Shown in pieces: positions 1 through 10,200 of a DNA stretch of 15,057 nucleotides. The stretch is from Deltaproteobacteria bacterium (GTDB taxonomy: Bacteria > Desulfobacterota > Desulfuromonadia > Geobacterales > Pseudopelobacteraceae). Positions within the stretch are counted from its first letter, which is position 1. Every line of letters begins with the position of its first letter. The stretch is taken from the NCBI GenBank assembly GCA_030654645.1, contig JAURXC010000239.1, positions 1 through 15,057 on the forward strand, given 5' to 3'. The notes below the pieces were generated by a model that was not told the origin of the DNA, ran no database searches, and saw only the letters and a list, made by a program, of their open reading frames with translations. The translations under genes and the position numbers were made by a program.

Positions 1-789
1 CTGCGCGCCAATGCCGAGCAGATTGCATCCGGTTCGGACCATATGGCAGCGGAGGCGGTTACGGTGGCAACGGCCAGCGAGGAAATGGCGGCCACTTCCA
101 ACAACATCGCTTCCAACTGTTCTCTGGCGGTTGAAAGCGCCAACCAGGCCTGCAATGCCGCCACCAGCGGCGCCGCCATCATCCAGAAGACCGTGGAAGG
201 GATGGCGAGAATCGCCGCCAAGGTCCAGGATTCAGCCCGTACCGTGGAAACGTTGGGTGTCAAATCGGAGCAGATCGGTGCAATTATCGGCACTATCGAA
301 GATATTGCCGACCAGACCAACCTGCTGGCGCTGAACGCCGCAATCGAGGCCGCCCGGGCCGGTGAACAGGGGCGGGGCTTCGCGGTCGTCGCCGACGAGG
401 TGCGGGCACTGGCCGAGCGAACTACCAGGGCGACCCGTGAGATCGGAGACATGATCAAGTCGATTCAGGGCGAAACCCGCAATGCTGTTTCCGCGATGGA
501 AGAAGGCGTCAGCGAGGTCGAGAAGGGCACTTCCGACGCGGCCCGTTCCGGGCACGCGCTCAGCGAGATTCTGGAACAGGTCAACGAGGTTACCGGCCAG
601 ATCAACCAGATCGCCACCGCGGCCGAGGAACAGACCGCCACCACCAACGAGATCAGCGGAAACATGCAGCGTATCACCGGGGTTGTACAGCAAACCGCTT
701 CCAGCTCGCAGATTACCGCGGATGCGGCGGCCCGCCTGTCCGGTCTTGCCCAGGAGTTGCAACAGATTGTTGACCGGTTCCGGCTGTGA
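1..789 (+). CDS. Methyl-accepting chemotaxis protein, C-terminal part (5' truncated by window edge)
   Basis: This is the cytoplasmic signalling domain of a chemoreceptor, which controls the CheA kinase through CheW. The frame is open from base 1, so 262 residues are visible and the sensor, membrane segments and HAMP domain lie outside the window. The conserved hairpin tip is clear: NLLALNAAIEAARAGEQGRG followed by FAVVADEVRALAER, at about visible residues 107-140. Glu/Gln-rich helices typical of methylation sites flank it (ATASEEMAATS near the start, ATAAEEQTATTNEIS near the end). The protein ends in DRFRL, with no NWETF-like CheR-tethering pentapeptide. The stop lies only 26 bp before the next gene on the same strand, and no terminator hairpin is seen between them. 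The family call is very secure; the ligand cannot be told from this part. Confidence 0.97.
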   Translation: MRANAEQIASGSDHMAAEAVTVATASEEMAATSNNIASNCSLAVESANQACNAATSGAAIIQKTVEGMARIAAKVQDSARTVETLGVKSEQIGAIIGTIEDIADQTNLLALNAAIEAARAGEQGRGFAVVADEVRALAERTTRATREIGDMIKSIQGETRNAVSAMEEGVSEVEKGTSDAARSGHALSEILEQVNEVTGQINQIATAAEEQTATTNEISGNMQRITGVVQQTASSSQITADAAARLSGLAQELQQIVDRFRL

Positions 790-815
790 CGACAAAGACC
801 GTAAAATAGGCGACA

Positions 816-2690
816 ATGCGTATTAATCCAGAATTTCCGGTATATGATCAGGGTTGCCGATTGGCAGCCCTCTTCTTTTTTATGCTCCTGTTGAGCTTCC
901 TGAACGGTTGCGCCGTGGATAAAGACACATCCAGCTGTGTTGCCTGCCACGGCGGAATCGAGCATGTTTCGGCGACCCATGGCGACTGTGTTTCCTGCCA
1001 CGGCGGTGATCCCGGAACGGACGACAAGACCAGGAGTCACGCCACAATGCGTGGTAGCGAAAACCCGTCTTCACCGGAAACATGGGAAGAGAGCTGCGGC
1101 GGCTGCCATCGTTACCAGCTGGAACGGGTGAAAACCACGATCATGCAGACCAATGCCGGCATGATCCGCAACACCCAGCTGACCTGGGAGGGGGAGGACG
1201 GCCGCGAATATTCCAGTAGTGGCGGAAAAACCTTCGATGCCTCCGGCAATCCGCTGGAGTTGCGGCCGGTGGAGGATCTGGACAATCTCTCCGGAGAGCT
1301 GTACCGCAAGTTCTGCTCACGCTGCCACATCGGGATCAGCAATGCCGTCTCCTATGGCGCGGCCCATGCATCCGGCTGCGCCGCCTGCCATTTTCCCTGG
1401 AACGACACCGCAACCTATCAGGGAAGCGATAAAAGCATGCTGGGACGGGCCGGCCACTCCGCCAGCCACAAGATGGCCGCGTTGCCCGATACCATGGTCT
1501 GCACCCGTTGCCATAACCGCAGCGGGCGGATCGCCTTTTCGTACCAGGGTCTGTACGACGGCAATAACGGTCTGGTCCCGACCAGGGGGGGCGAGGGCGG
1601 GCCGATCATGACCAGCGGCGCCCGCAATCTGACCAGCATCACACCGGATATCCACTTCGCGGCCGGGATGGAGTGCATCGACTGCCACACCTCGCGGGAC
1701 GTGATGGGAGACGGTTTTGCCTACCGCAACATGTACCTGCAGACGGAAGTCGCCTGCGAGGATTGCCACGGCAGCGCCAGCGAACCGCCGCGCTACCGGG
1801 AGATAACCCGCGTGAACGATGAAACGCTGCGGGAATCAAGGTGGTATAAAATGCCCGCCAAATCCGGGATGCGCATGATCCGGACCGCCCGGGGGCGCAG
1901 CTACTCCAACGTATTTTACAGGGACGGCGCCATCTGGCTGCAGGGCAAGCGCAGCGGCAAGCTGCATCGCAGCAAGGTCATTACCGGGACACCGGAACAC
2001 ACAATTGTCGGGCATGGCCGCCTGGAATGCCATGCCTGCCATTCACGAACCTCGGTGCAGTGCTTTGGCTGTCACACCCGCTACGACAAAGGCCGGCCGG
2101 GGATGGATTTTATCAAGGACGAAGAAACGCCGGGCGCTTTCAGCGAGACCGAAGACTATCGCATGCTGTACCCTTTCCCGTTGGCGCTCAACCAGCGCGG
2201 CCGTATTTCGCCGGTGACGCCCGGCTGCCAGACCTTTATCACGGTGGCCGAGGAGGACGGAACTCTCTCCAGGGCAGAATACGTCGCTAAATTCAGGGGA
2301 AAGCAACAGCTGCGTTTTGCGCCGTTCTACTCGCACAACACCGGCAAAAAAGCGATCGGCTGCGCCGAATGTCATGGCAATCCGGCCTTTCTCGGATTTG
2401 GCCAGCATGTGGTCGATGGCAACAACATCAGGGGCACCCTGTTGTGCGAGCGTTCCGACAGCAAGCCCCTGGATGGCTTTCTGACAATGAACAAGGGCAA
2501 GGTCAAGGCCTATTCGGCTATTACCAGGGAAAAGGCCCGGCCGCTGAACGGAGCCGAAGTGAAACGGGCGCTGGCGGTCAACCTGTGCCTGCCTTGCCAT
2601 GGCTTGGCCAGGGATCCCATCTACCGGAAAGGACTGGATCATCGTGCGCTTGATGATGCTTTACATCGCCGCAGCCTTTCTGGCCGCTAG
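816..2690 (+). CDS. Dodecahaem c-type cytochrome, predicted lipoprotein
   Basis: A 624-residue electron-transfer protein with twelve CXXCH haem-binding motifs, whose first cysteines are residues 41, 58, 94, 167, 188, 229, 287, 314, 405, 416, 516 and 591. The N-terminus has a hydrophobic segment (residues 16-30) ending in a lipobox-like LNGC with Cys32, so it is probably lipid-anchored and outside the cytoplasm. No CXXCK motif is seen, which argues against an NrfA-type nitrite reductase. The ATG at 816 has only a weak AGG five bases upstream, but later starts would ruin the signal peptide. Its C-terminal half aligns by eye with the next gene product: an AG-x-x-C-x-x-CH block, then LECHACHS, then GRISP, then CAECHGNPA. 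The two are therefore paralogues. It overlaps the next gene by 47 bp, suggesting coupled translation. The substrate is unknown; a role in respiratory electron transfer is inferred. Confidence 0.93.
   Translation: MRINPEFPVYDQGCRLAALFFFMLLLSFLNGCAVDKDTSSCVACHGGIEHVSATHGDCVSCHGGDPGTDDKTRSHATMRGSENPSSPETWEESCGGCHRYQLERVKTTIMQTNAGMIRNTQLTWEGEDGREYSSSGGKTFDASGNPLELRPVEDLDNLSGELYRKFCSRCHIGISNAVSYGAAHASGCAACHFPWNDTATYQGSDKSMLGRAGHSASHKMAALPDTMVCTRCHNRSGRIAFSYQGLYDGNNGLVPTRGGEGGPIMTSGARNLTSITPDIHFAAGMECIDCHTSRDVMGDGFAYRNMYLQTEVACEDCHGSASEPPRYREITRVNDETLRESRWYKMPAKSGMRMIRTARGRSYSNVFYRDGAIWLQGKRSGKLHRSKVITGTPEHTIVGHGRLECHACHSRTSVQCFGCHTRYDKGRPGMDFIKDEETPGAFSETEDYRMLYPFPLALNQRGRISPVTPGCQTFITVAEEDGTLSRAEYVAKFRGKQQLRFAPFYSHNTGKKAIGCAECHGNPAFLGFGQHVVDGNNIRGTLLCERSDSKPLDGFLTMNKGKVKAYSAITREKARPLNGAEVKRALAVNLCLPCHGLARDPIYRKGLDHRALDDALHRRSLSGR
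2626..2633 (+). promoter_or_regulatory. Ribosome binding site for the decahaem cytochrome
   Basis: GGAAAGGA lies inside the end of the upstream cytochrome gene, 10 bases before GTG at 2644. ATG codons at 2653 and 2656 would be 19 and 22 bases away, which favours the GTG start. Confidence 0.55.
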
Positions 2691-3900
2691 CCTGCTGTCA
2701 GGCAACGGTCTGGCCGCCGAGAACTGCACGGTCTGCCACAGGTTGTCGCTTGGCGGTATCCATGCCGCGCTGCACTGCCTCTCCTGCCACCTAAGTGAAG
2801 GCAAGAGCGAGGCAAGCCCGGCTTCCGCCGGGAACCGGGCCGTTGGCTGTCGTGACTGCCATGGCGGGCACGAGCGCATCTTTGACCATGCCATGTCCAG
2901 GCGTGACGGAGAGCGTCGTTTCGTCGAGCGCAGTTACGCCAGGGTGGATTCCGGCTTCTGGGAGAAGAATTGCAATTCCTGCCATGTACAGGACTGTCTC
3001 GATTGCCACGGTTCCGGGCATGCGCTGGCAAAGCCGAAGGTCGCCGATTGCCAGAGCTGTCATCGCGGCTACTATACCGGTTGGGATTACTCGGGACGGG
3101 CGCCGCGCGAGGACAACATGCGTTACCAGCGCGGCATCGCTGTCAATGGCGAGACCTTCCTGAAGATGTTGCCGGACGTGCATTACCGGGCCGGGCTCAC
3201 CTGCGGTGCCTGCCACTCGATGAACAGCCTGGCGCAGGGGAAAAAGTCGTCCAAGGGGTGCCGTGACTGCCACAAGCCGGACCCGAAGGTTGTCGAACAC
3301 CGCATTCCGGCCCACATGGAGCGCCTGGAATGCTATGCCTGCCATTCGTCCTGGGCGCCCCAGGAGTACGGCACCTTCTTCCTCCGTTTTCGTGATCCGG
3401 CCCTGAAAGAGGATTTTGATCTGAAAGCGCTGGAAAATCCGGAGTATCTTCGCAGCGCCTACCTGAAGAGGCAGGACGCTCCGCCGCTGGGGGTGAATGC
3501 CGCCGGCCGGATCAGCCCGATCCGCCCGATGTTCATCGCCTACTATACAGACATCCAATCGGCCAGAAACGGCGGGCCGGAGAACACGCTGCTGGCCGCC
3601 GAATGGCGTGCCTGGTTTCCGCATACTATCCAGCGCGGCAGCGTAACCTGCGAGGGGTGCCACGACAACCCGGCCCGCTTCCTGTTGGAGCCGGAAACTC
3701 AACGCATCCATCAACTCGGCCGTGACGGACTGGGGCTGGAGTCGTTCTGGCTCCAGCAGGGCCAGCGGGCGGTCAACGGCGATTTCATCGCGGCCGGACG
3801 CTACCTGCGCATGAGCAGCAAAAGCCCGGCCTATACAAAGGCGTACATCGAAAAATGGAAAACGTTCCTCAATCGCGTCGAAGTTTCATCACGACCATAG
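2644..3900 (+). CDS. Decahaem c-type cytochrome, exported
   Basis: A 418-residue protein from the GTG start, with ten CXXCH motifs (first cysteines at residues 28, 45, 69, 110, 118, 136, 187, 206, 230 and 336). From the GTG the protein opens with a short basic stretch and a hydrophobic core (LYIAAAFLAASLL), with likely signal-peptidase cleavage near residue 25 (GLAA/EN). It should therefore be periplasmic. The frame is open further upstream to an ATG at 2599, but that start would place a long polar extension before the signal peptide. Shared landmarks with the upstream 12-haem protein (VHYRAGLTCGACH, LECYACHS, GRISP, CEGCHDNPA) show paralogy, with fewer haems here. The last 46 bp overlap the Rieske gene. 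It probably exchanges electrons with both neighbours; the actual donor and acceptor cannot be read from sequence. Confidence 0.92.
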   Translation: MRLMMLYIAAAFLAASLLSGNGLAAENCTVCHRLSLGGIHAALHCLSCHLSEGKSEASPASAGNRAVGCRDCHGGHERIFDHAMSRRDGERRFVERSYARVDSGFWEKNCNSCHVQDCLDCHGSGHALAKPKVADCQSCHRGYYTGWDYSGRAPREDNMRYQRGIAVNGETFLKMLPDVHYRAGLTCGACHSMNSLAQGKKSSKGCRDCHKPDPKVVEHRIPAHMERLECYACHSSWAPQEYGTFFLRFRDPALKEDFDLKALENPEYLRSAYLKRQDAPPLGVNAAGRISPIRPMFIAYYTDIQSARNGGPENTLLAAEWRAWFPHTIQRGSVTCEGCHDNPARFLLEPETQRIHQLGRDGLGLESFWLQQGQRAVNGDFIAAGRYLRMSSKSPAYTKAYIEKWKTFLNRVEVSSRP

Positions 3901-4253
3901 CTGTCATGCTCGGATCGGCCGGCCTGCTCTGGCGCTATCTGACGCCTCTCAACGTGAAGCGCCGCAAGGTGGCGGTGCGGGTGGCCAGGAGCGAAATCCC
4001 ACCCCGGGGGGCGCTGGTCTACCGCGAAGCGCGGGTGGCTCTGCTGCGCGATGCCGAGACGGTATATGCGCTGGACCTTGTCTGCACCCATCTGGGCTGT
4101 ACTGTCACGGTAACATCCGACGGGCTTTCCTGCCCCTGCCACGGCAGCCGTTTCGACCGCCAGGGCAAGGTTCTGCAGGGGCCAGCGGATCGGCCGCTGC
4201 GGAGGCTGGAGCTTGTCGAGGCCGATGGAGTCGTGGAAGTGCTGGAAGGGTGA
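3855..4253 (+). CDS. Rieske 2Fe-2S protein, Tat-dependent, membrane-anchored
   Basis: A 132-residue Rieske iron-sulfur protein. Box I is CTHLGC (residues 77-82) and box II is CPCHGS (residues 93-98). By comparison with bc1 Rieske proteins the cluster ligands are Cys77, His79, Cys93 and His96, with a Cys82-Cys95 disulfide. The N-terminus has a twin-arginine motif (SRRSFI, residues 7-12) and one hydrophobic segment (about 14-30), so the folded protein is exported by Tat and stays anchored. The ATG at 3855 is chosen because the next one (3906) would lose the twin arginines. It overlaps the decahaem gene by 46 bp and is the last gene of the block. Rieske proteins normally work with a cytochrome b in quinol oxidation; none is visible here. 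It may serve a bc-type complex encoded elsewhere, or the operon may have been cut at this point. Confidence 0.95.
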   Translation: MENVPQSRRSFITTIAVMLGSAGLLWRYLTPLNVKRRKVAVRVARSEIPPRGALVYREARVALLRDAETVYALDLVCTHLGCTVTVTSDGLSCPCHGSRFDRQGKVLQGPADRPLRRLELVEADGVVEVLEG

Positions 4254-4270
4254 ACAGCCTTCCTTTGTCT
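4244..4270 (+). terminator. Possible terminator of the cytochrome/Rieske block
   Basis: GGAAGG (4244-4249) and CCTTCC (4258-4263) form a six-pair stem with an 8-base loop that includes the Rieske stop codon, followed by TTTGTCT. The T-tract is short and interrupted, so this is a modest candidate. Confidence 0.4.
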
Positions 4271-4295
4271 GCCCTCGATTTTATAATATTGTCAA

Positions 4296-7200
4296 CTACG
4301 GAGCGGCTGCTTTGCGCTCCGCCAACAGCGCCTCGTAACCCTTGCGCACCCACATGGCATTGCTGCCGATGTTCAGCTTTTCCAGTCCCGGCGGCGGCTT
4401 GACCCCCGGATCCAGCGGATGGAGCTGCAATGCCTGCTCCCCCTTCTCCTTGAGCGCAGTTTCCAATTCCCATCCGACCCATTTTGACTCGCTGGCGTCT
4501 TTCGACCAGAACAGCAGGAACAGGTCGCGCTGCCTGATCTCGTTGTCGAGCCGTGACTTCCACTCTTCACCCGGGTTGAGGTCGAGGCAATCCTGGAAAA
4601 CATCGATGCCGGCGCTGATCTTGATCGCGTCCACCCGGTCCAGGACCCGCAGCCGGTCCTTGGAGGAGTAGGAGGCGAAGGCGGTGCGTGCCGGTTCGCC
4701 GCTGGCGGTGGCCTGTCCCCTTTTCTTCGGCTTGGCGGTTATCTCCAGTTCCAGCCGCAGGCGGGCGACGATAATCCCCTCGATCGCAGCGTCAAACTTG
4801 AGTGCGATAGTTCCTTCCTCGGCGTCGTCCGCCACTTTCACATCGAAATCCAGCAGCGAGCGTCCTCCCTGCCAGATCAACTCCTGCTCGGGCGGGTCGA
4901 TGGTCAGTCCGCGACCCGAGAGGCGGACCGTGACGCGGGTATCCCGTTTCCAACGGCACTCCTGGATGCCGAGTACCGCGTCAGACGATGGCGCCAGCTT
5001 GGTCAGCAGATCGCGGACCTCCTGCTCAAGCTCCTTTTCGTAAGCCACGAAGCGGGCGGTGAACTCTCCCCCCGGTTTGGCCTGTTTGGGGGCCGACGCC
5101 CCCAGTTGGACCGGCTGCGGTTCTTGCGAGGCCGGGGCTTGCGCTCCGGACATCCTGGGAACCTTTTTGGGAGGGGGACCGCCACCAAGCGTTGGCCCCA
5201 GTGCGTCTCTTGTAGGGGCAACGAGTGGATGAGTCGTGGTAAGGACCGCGGCAGCTCGCTTAAATTCAAGTCGATGAGGGGAGCCGGGCTCAATGGTCTT
5301 TCCGGCGCTTGGCTGGTCACCAGTGTAGCCGCTTGTTTCCGTGGCTTCCGCCGCCTGCCTGATCTCTTTCAGGGCCGCAATCAGTTTCCGCCGCCGCTCA
5401 TTTTCCGGCGCCGAGGCCAGCACGTGATTCAGGAAATCCAGTTGTTCCAGCACCGATGAAAATTCCCGCGGCGACCCGACGTTATTGGCCTTGGCGTAGT
5501 CGGCGATGATTTCGATCGTGTAGTCGGAAAGGTCTCCGGTGGTCAGGTATCTCAGGAGCATGCAGTCAATCGGTGTTGCGGTGTTCCAGAAATTCGGGTT
5601 CTTCTGGTGGTCTTCGTCGGCCAGAGCGATGGCTTGCTCCAGTGAAGAATAAAAGTCGTTGGCGAGCTGTTGGTTTTCATCGAGCAGATAGGTCAGCGCC
5701 TGCCCGGTCAGGCAGTTGACCAGCGGATAAAAGTCCGGTCTGCCCCGTTCGGCCCCCAGGTTGTAGGCCTTGCAGTAATGTTCCGCCATCGCGCGCAGAG
5801 CGGTCTGCTTTTCGGAGTTGCCCGCCGCGATCATCGCCCTCCGTTTGGCGATGCTCCCCAACAGTGAAATCCGTTCGCAGGTCTCGCCGATGGCCCGGTT
5901 CAGCTCGATCAGCTTCTCCTCCGCTTCCTTGACCAGTCGCAGGGCCGTCTCCGGATCGCTGACAGACAGCTCCTGAGCCCAACGTGACTGCAGATTCCAG
6001 GTCTGTTCAACCGTCCTGATCGGCGCGGAGGCCTTGTCGTCGGCAATGGCTTTTTTATAATGGCCGACCGCCTCCTCGAACTGCATCAGCTCGCTGCAGG
6101 CCTGTCCCAGTGCCGCTTGCAGGGCGCCTGAAGTCAGCCATGCGGTCGGAACGTTCTGCTGTATATCCCTGATGGCTTTCCGGTATTCCGCAACCGCCGG
6201 GCCCCGGGCGGTTTTTGCCGCGGCGGCGATATTTTCCAGATCAACGATTGCTTCGGAGATGGCGGCGTAGGTGGTCTTGCGGGCACTGACAGGGCGGGAG
6301 GTTTCGCCTTTGCCCAGGGTGAAGTCCGGATCGCCGTAGCATTGGTAAGCGCCCCAGGTGTTGACATCGGGATGGGCGGTATAGGTGGCGTTGCGCGCCG
6401 TCAGGACCGCGTAGCCGAAGGACGCCCCGCCCAGCAGCTCCCGGTAGAAGGTGGCGGCGAAGAGCGCCGCCGCATCGTCCTGTACGGCCCAGCCGGCGGC
6501 CACTACGCAGCGCACCCCCATCTTGATCAGCTCGGTGGCCAGGTTGGCGGCCAGGTCCGGCGGCAGGTTGCGGGGCGGTTTGTTGTCGTCGATATGCCCC
6601 AGGTGGCAGCAGTTCACAAAAACCAGTTGCGGTACCGCTCGCATCTGCCGGATCTGGGCGGCGGTCAGGAACTGGTTCTCGCCGATGACCATGCCGCTGA
6701 TCGGGGGGCCTTCGCCTGGCTGGCCGCAGCTGTCGCACGGCAGCGGAGGATGGTATTCGAACACGCCGTGTCCGGCCAGGTGGATAATCTGGTAATCCCT
6801 TGCGAAGAGTTCCTTGAGGATGGTCGTCCCTTTTGCATCGGGGCCGATCAGCGTGGTTGCGGAATAGTCGCTATTCTCCAGGGCCTTGACAACTTCACGG
6901 GCCTCCTGCTCGGCACTGGGGAGGTTTGTGAAGGGGGTAAGGGGGTTGCCCACCACCAGGGCGGTCCTGTCGCGGGCCATCACGACCCGATCGCGGAATT
7001 TTTCCACCAGCAGCTGCCGCAGCATGCCGGCCTGCACGGCCAGCGGTTTTTCGGCATGGACGGAGCTGTCTCCCCTGCGCCGTTCCTGCATCATCTCCCA
7101 CGGATAGCGGGCAGCGGCGTCGTTCAGCACCAGGACCACATCGCGCCGGTCAGGGGCGTATTCCTTGAGCTCGTTCGGGATCAGCATTTCGAAAAGAGTA

Positions 7201-10200
7201 ATGGAAACCCCTTCGTTGCTGGCGGTGCTCTCCGACATCTCCGCGATGAAGCGGTCGGCCAGGTTGCGCTGGGACTGCAACAGGTGGACCTCGGCCCGCG
7301 CCCGGTCGGTCAGCAGGTCGAAGGAGAGCCGTGCTTCCTTATCCTCCTTGATCTGGAGCCTTTGCCACCAGGGCTCGCCCTCGGCGAAGCTGGCCCGGCG
7401 CATGCCACCCTCAAGCGGAAGCACCAACGGCTCGGGATCAATTGCAAAGGAGCGGGCTATTTCCGGGACGCCGCGCAAGTTTGCCAGGGTCCGGACCGCA
7501 TGGATGGCCAGGTCCTCGTAGAGTTCCACGAATTCCACCTCTTCGATGCGGGCACAGTCGCTGCGGCCTGATTCTTCGATGTAGCGGTTGGCGTCGACGA
7601 CACCGCGCAGAATGGCGGTGACCGCGTCCTGCACCGAGATGCCGCCGGCTCCGGTGCCGATCAACAGGGCGCTGATGCCGGCGTGGCCGGCCTTGCCGCT
7701 TTTTACCAGCGGACATTCGGCCCGCGATAACGAGTAGGAACGCACTCCGCGTGAGACGGCCCGCAGCAGCCGGCCGGGAGAGAGCTTGCCTACTTGACCG
7801 AGGCCGATCACGATGGCGCCGGCCGGTTTGCCGTCACTCTTCTGCAGACGTTCCCAGTCGGGGTTGAGAAAAATCTCGGCCGTGTCATCGTCACCGGGGT
7901 AGATCCTGAGACGGTGCCGGGCACTGAGCCGGCCGTCGAGGGTCTGATCCAGGTAGGCTTCGGCGCTGATGATCGTATCGCCTTGATAGTGCCCCACCAG
8001 GATTGGATGGCTGGCGAAGGCCAGGCTGCCGTGCCGGACGCTGACCTTGATCTTGAATTCCAGTGTCCGGCGGCGGGCCTTGCGACCGCCACCCAGCGCG
8101 GTTCGCGCCAGGTCTCCGAAATCCGGGTAGAGCGCTTCCCGCTCGACCGGCATATTGAAGCGCTCCACCGTGCCGCGGATTTCGGGTGGGGTTGTCGGCA
8201 GCCGGTTGGTGGCGCCTTGCCGCAGCAGGTCGCTGATCGCTTCAAAGCCCTCTTCGGCGGCGGGCAGGTCGCCATGGGCGGCATCCAGGTACCAGGTCCT
8301 GATGCCGGCCGGTATGCCGCTTTCCCACGGAACCCGGCCGTCCCCCCGCGCCGTGGCGTGGAAGACCAGCCTTTTTTCGCTCCCTTCTTCTGCAATGGTC
8401 AGGTCGAGCGGGGTGGCCGGCGCGCTGCCGGCGATGTAGAACACCCGCTCCGGGTCAAGACGGGAGTCGAACAGGATTTGCTGCATGCTCCTTGCCGCCG
8501 CCAGCGCCTGGGCGGACGGGGGCTGCCAGCAGCCGCTTTCGGGATCGGCGTCCACCAGCGCCTGCCAGACATCGGCATCGAAAAGATCCAGGCTCCCGCT
8601 TGCCGGCAGCATCTCCAGCAGGCCGGGGAACTGCGCCACGATCCCGATCAACTCTTTCATGTCCCTGGTCGTGTCGAGCAGTGCGAGCCGGCGGATCAGG
8701 CCATCGCGTCCCGTCAGGATTTGGGCCACCGCGTGGCAGCCGCCGTTGGGGGTGCCGAGCATGATCAGCCGTGCGTCCGGGCGTTGCTTGATCCGCTCCC
8801 AGAGATCAGGCCGCGCGGCAATCATGGCCCGCGCCACGAGACCACCCATGGAGTGGGCCACAATGCTGACCGGCTGTCTGCTGGCCTCGGTATCGTCCAG
8901 AGCCTGGGTGATTGCCGTGGCCAGGCGCTTGGCCTCCTCGAAGACCGAGACCCGCCAGTCGAAGGGGAAGGGCTCGACCCGGTGCGTTCCGGACAGGTGT
9001 TTGACCAGATCACCGTAGAACATCCAGAGCGGGGCTTCCGCCGACACCAGGTTCGGTGTGCCGTAGCGCAGCAGTTGGAGCTTGCCCTGGGCAAGGTCGA
9101 GAGGGTCGAGCCAGATCCGGTTCTGGTCGATGGCCAGATGGCTCCCCATGATTCCCGGCAGCACAAAGACCACCGGACGCCCGGCCGCCGCGCCCCGTTG
9201 CTCGTAGGGAGGGGTGCCGCTGTCGGTGTCACGCACGGAGAAGGCTTCGAAGCCGTCCTCTTCGGCGCCGCTCCTGGTCAGGGCTCGCACCAGGCCTTCG
9301 GCGCTGTCGGCATTTCCGAAATAGCTGAAATGGTTCACATCGCCACCGCGCCGGAAGATGAAGCCAGCCCCACCCAGTCGCTCGGCGCCGCCGAACATGG
9401 CGTCGGTATTCACCACCAGATCGTGGTCATCCTGGTAGAGCGGGTCGGTCAGCAGCGTGCCGAGGGCGCTGACGACGCTTTCCCCCTCGATATCCCCGGA
9501 GATTACCCGCAGCTCGCCGTTCAGTGTCACATCCGGGCGGTTGAGCAGCGCCACCAGCGGGGAGGAGGGGATCATTGCCTCGATGCCGGGCAGTACGGCC
9601 GGGTCGGAGCGCTCCTTGGCCACGGCCATGATCAACTCGCTGAAGATGTTGTAGAGGACGCTCCCTGGCGTCATCTTGAAGAGACTGAAAGAGCCCAGCA
9701 GATTAAAGAGGATTGACAGGTAGATGTCGAGGCGCCCCGAGGCCAGAGTCGTTCCACGGGCCGGGCAGGCGACCCTTACAAAACGCTCGACCCGGGTGCG
9801 TTTCTCTTTCAGCAGCGTGTTGAGCCGGCGCAGGTCCCCCCGCACACGATCGGGATCCCTTTCGGCAAAAAAACTGAGCGCCGCTTCGTCGAAAGGGTCA
9901 CATCCGCCGCCGTTTCTCCCGGCGTGGCAGAGCAGTTCGCCAACCATGCCTCCGCGCGAGTGGGAGACCAGGTGGAGGCTGGCATTGTTGGGGAGCCGTT
10001 CGGCCAGGGCGATGGCGTTGTGAATCGGGCTCTTGCTGAGGGATTCGTGCTCCAGGCCAAAGACCCGTCCTTCGTAGGGCGCCAGAAGCTGGTCGAGCTG
10101 GGGCTTGCGCTTGTCGCTCCAGAGTTTGCCAAAGCTGCCGGCGGTGGAAGAGGCGGTGCCATGCAGAAAGAGCAGGGCCGGACGGTCATCGGGAAGGGTG

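Noticed and set aside
2599..2643. ATG at 2599 as start of the decahaem cytochrome
   Set aside because: It adds a polar extension before the signal peptide and lies deep inside the upstream gene; the GTG at 2644 has a well-placed ribosome binding site.
816..3900. Either cytochrome as a nitrite reductase or octahaem enzyme
   Set aside because: No CXXCK catalytic haem motif is seen, and the haem counts (12 and 10) do not fit NrfA or the octahaem families.
6342..7571. 409-residue open frame on the + strand
   Set aside because: It is antisense to the CHAT domain, whose catalytic motifs are clearly coded on the minus strand. No recognisable protein features.
7794..9716. 640-residue open frame on the + strand
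   Set aside because: It lies entirely opposite the lipase and hydrolase domains of the giant TIR gene, has low-complexity composition, and shows no domain motif. It is a GC-driven antisense shadow.
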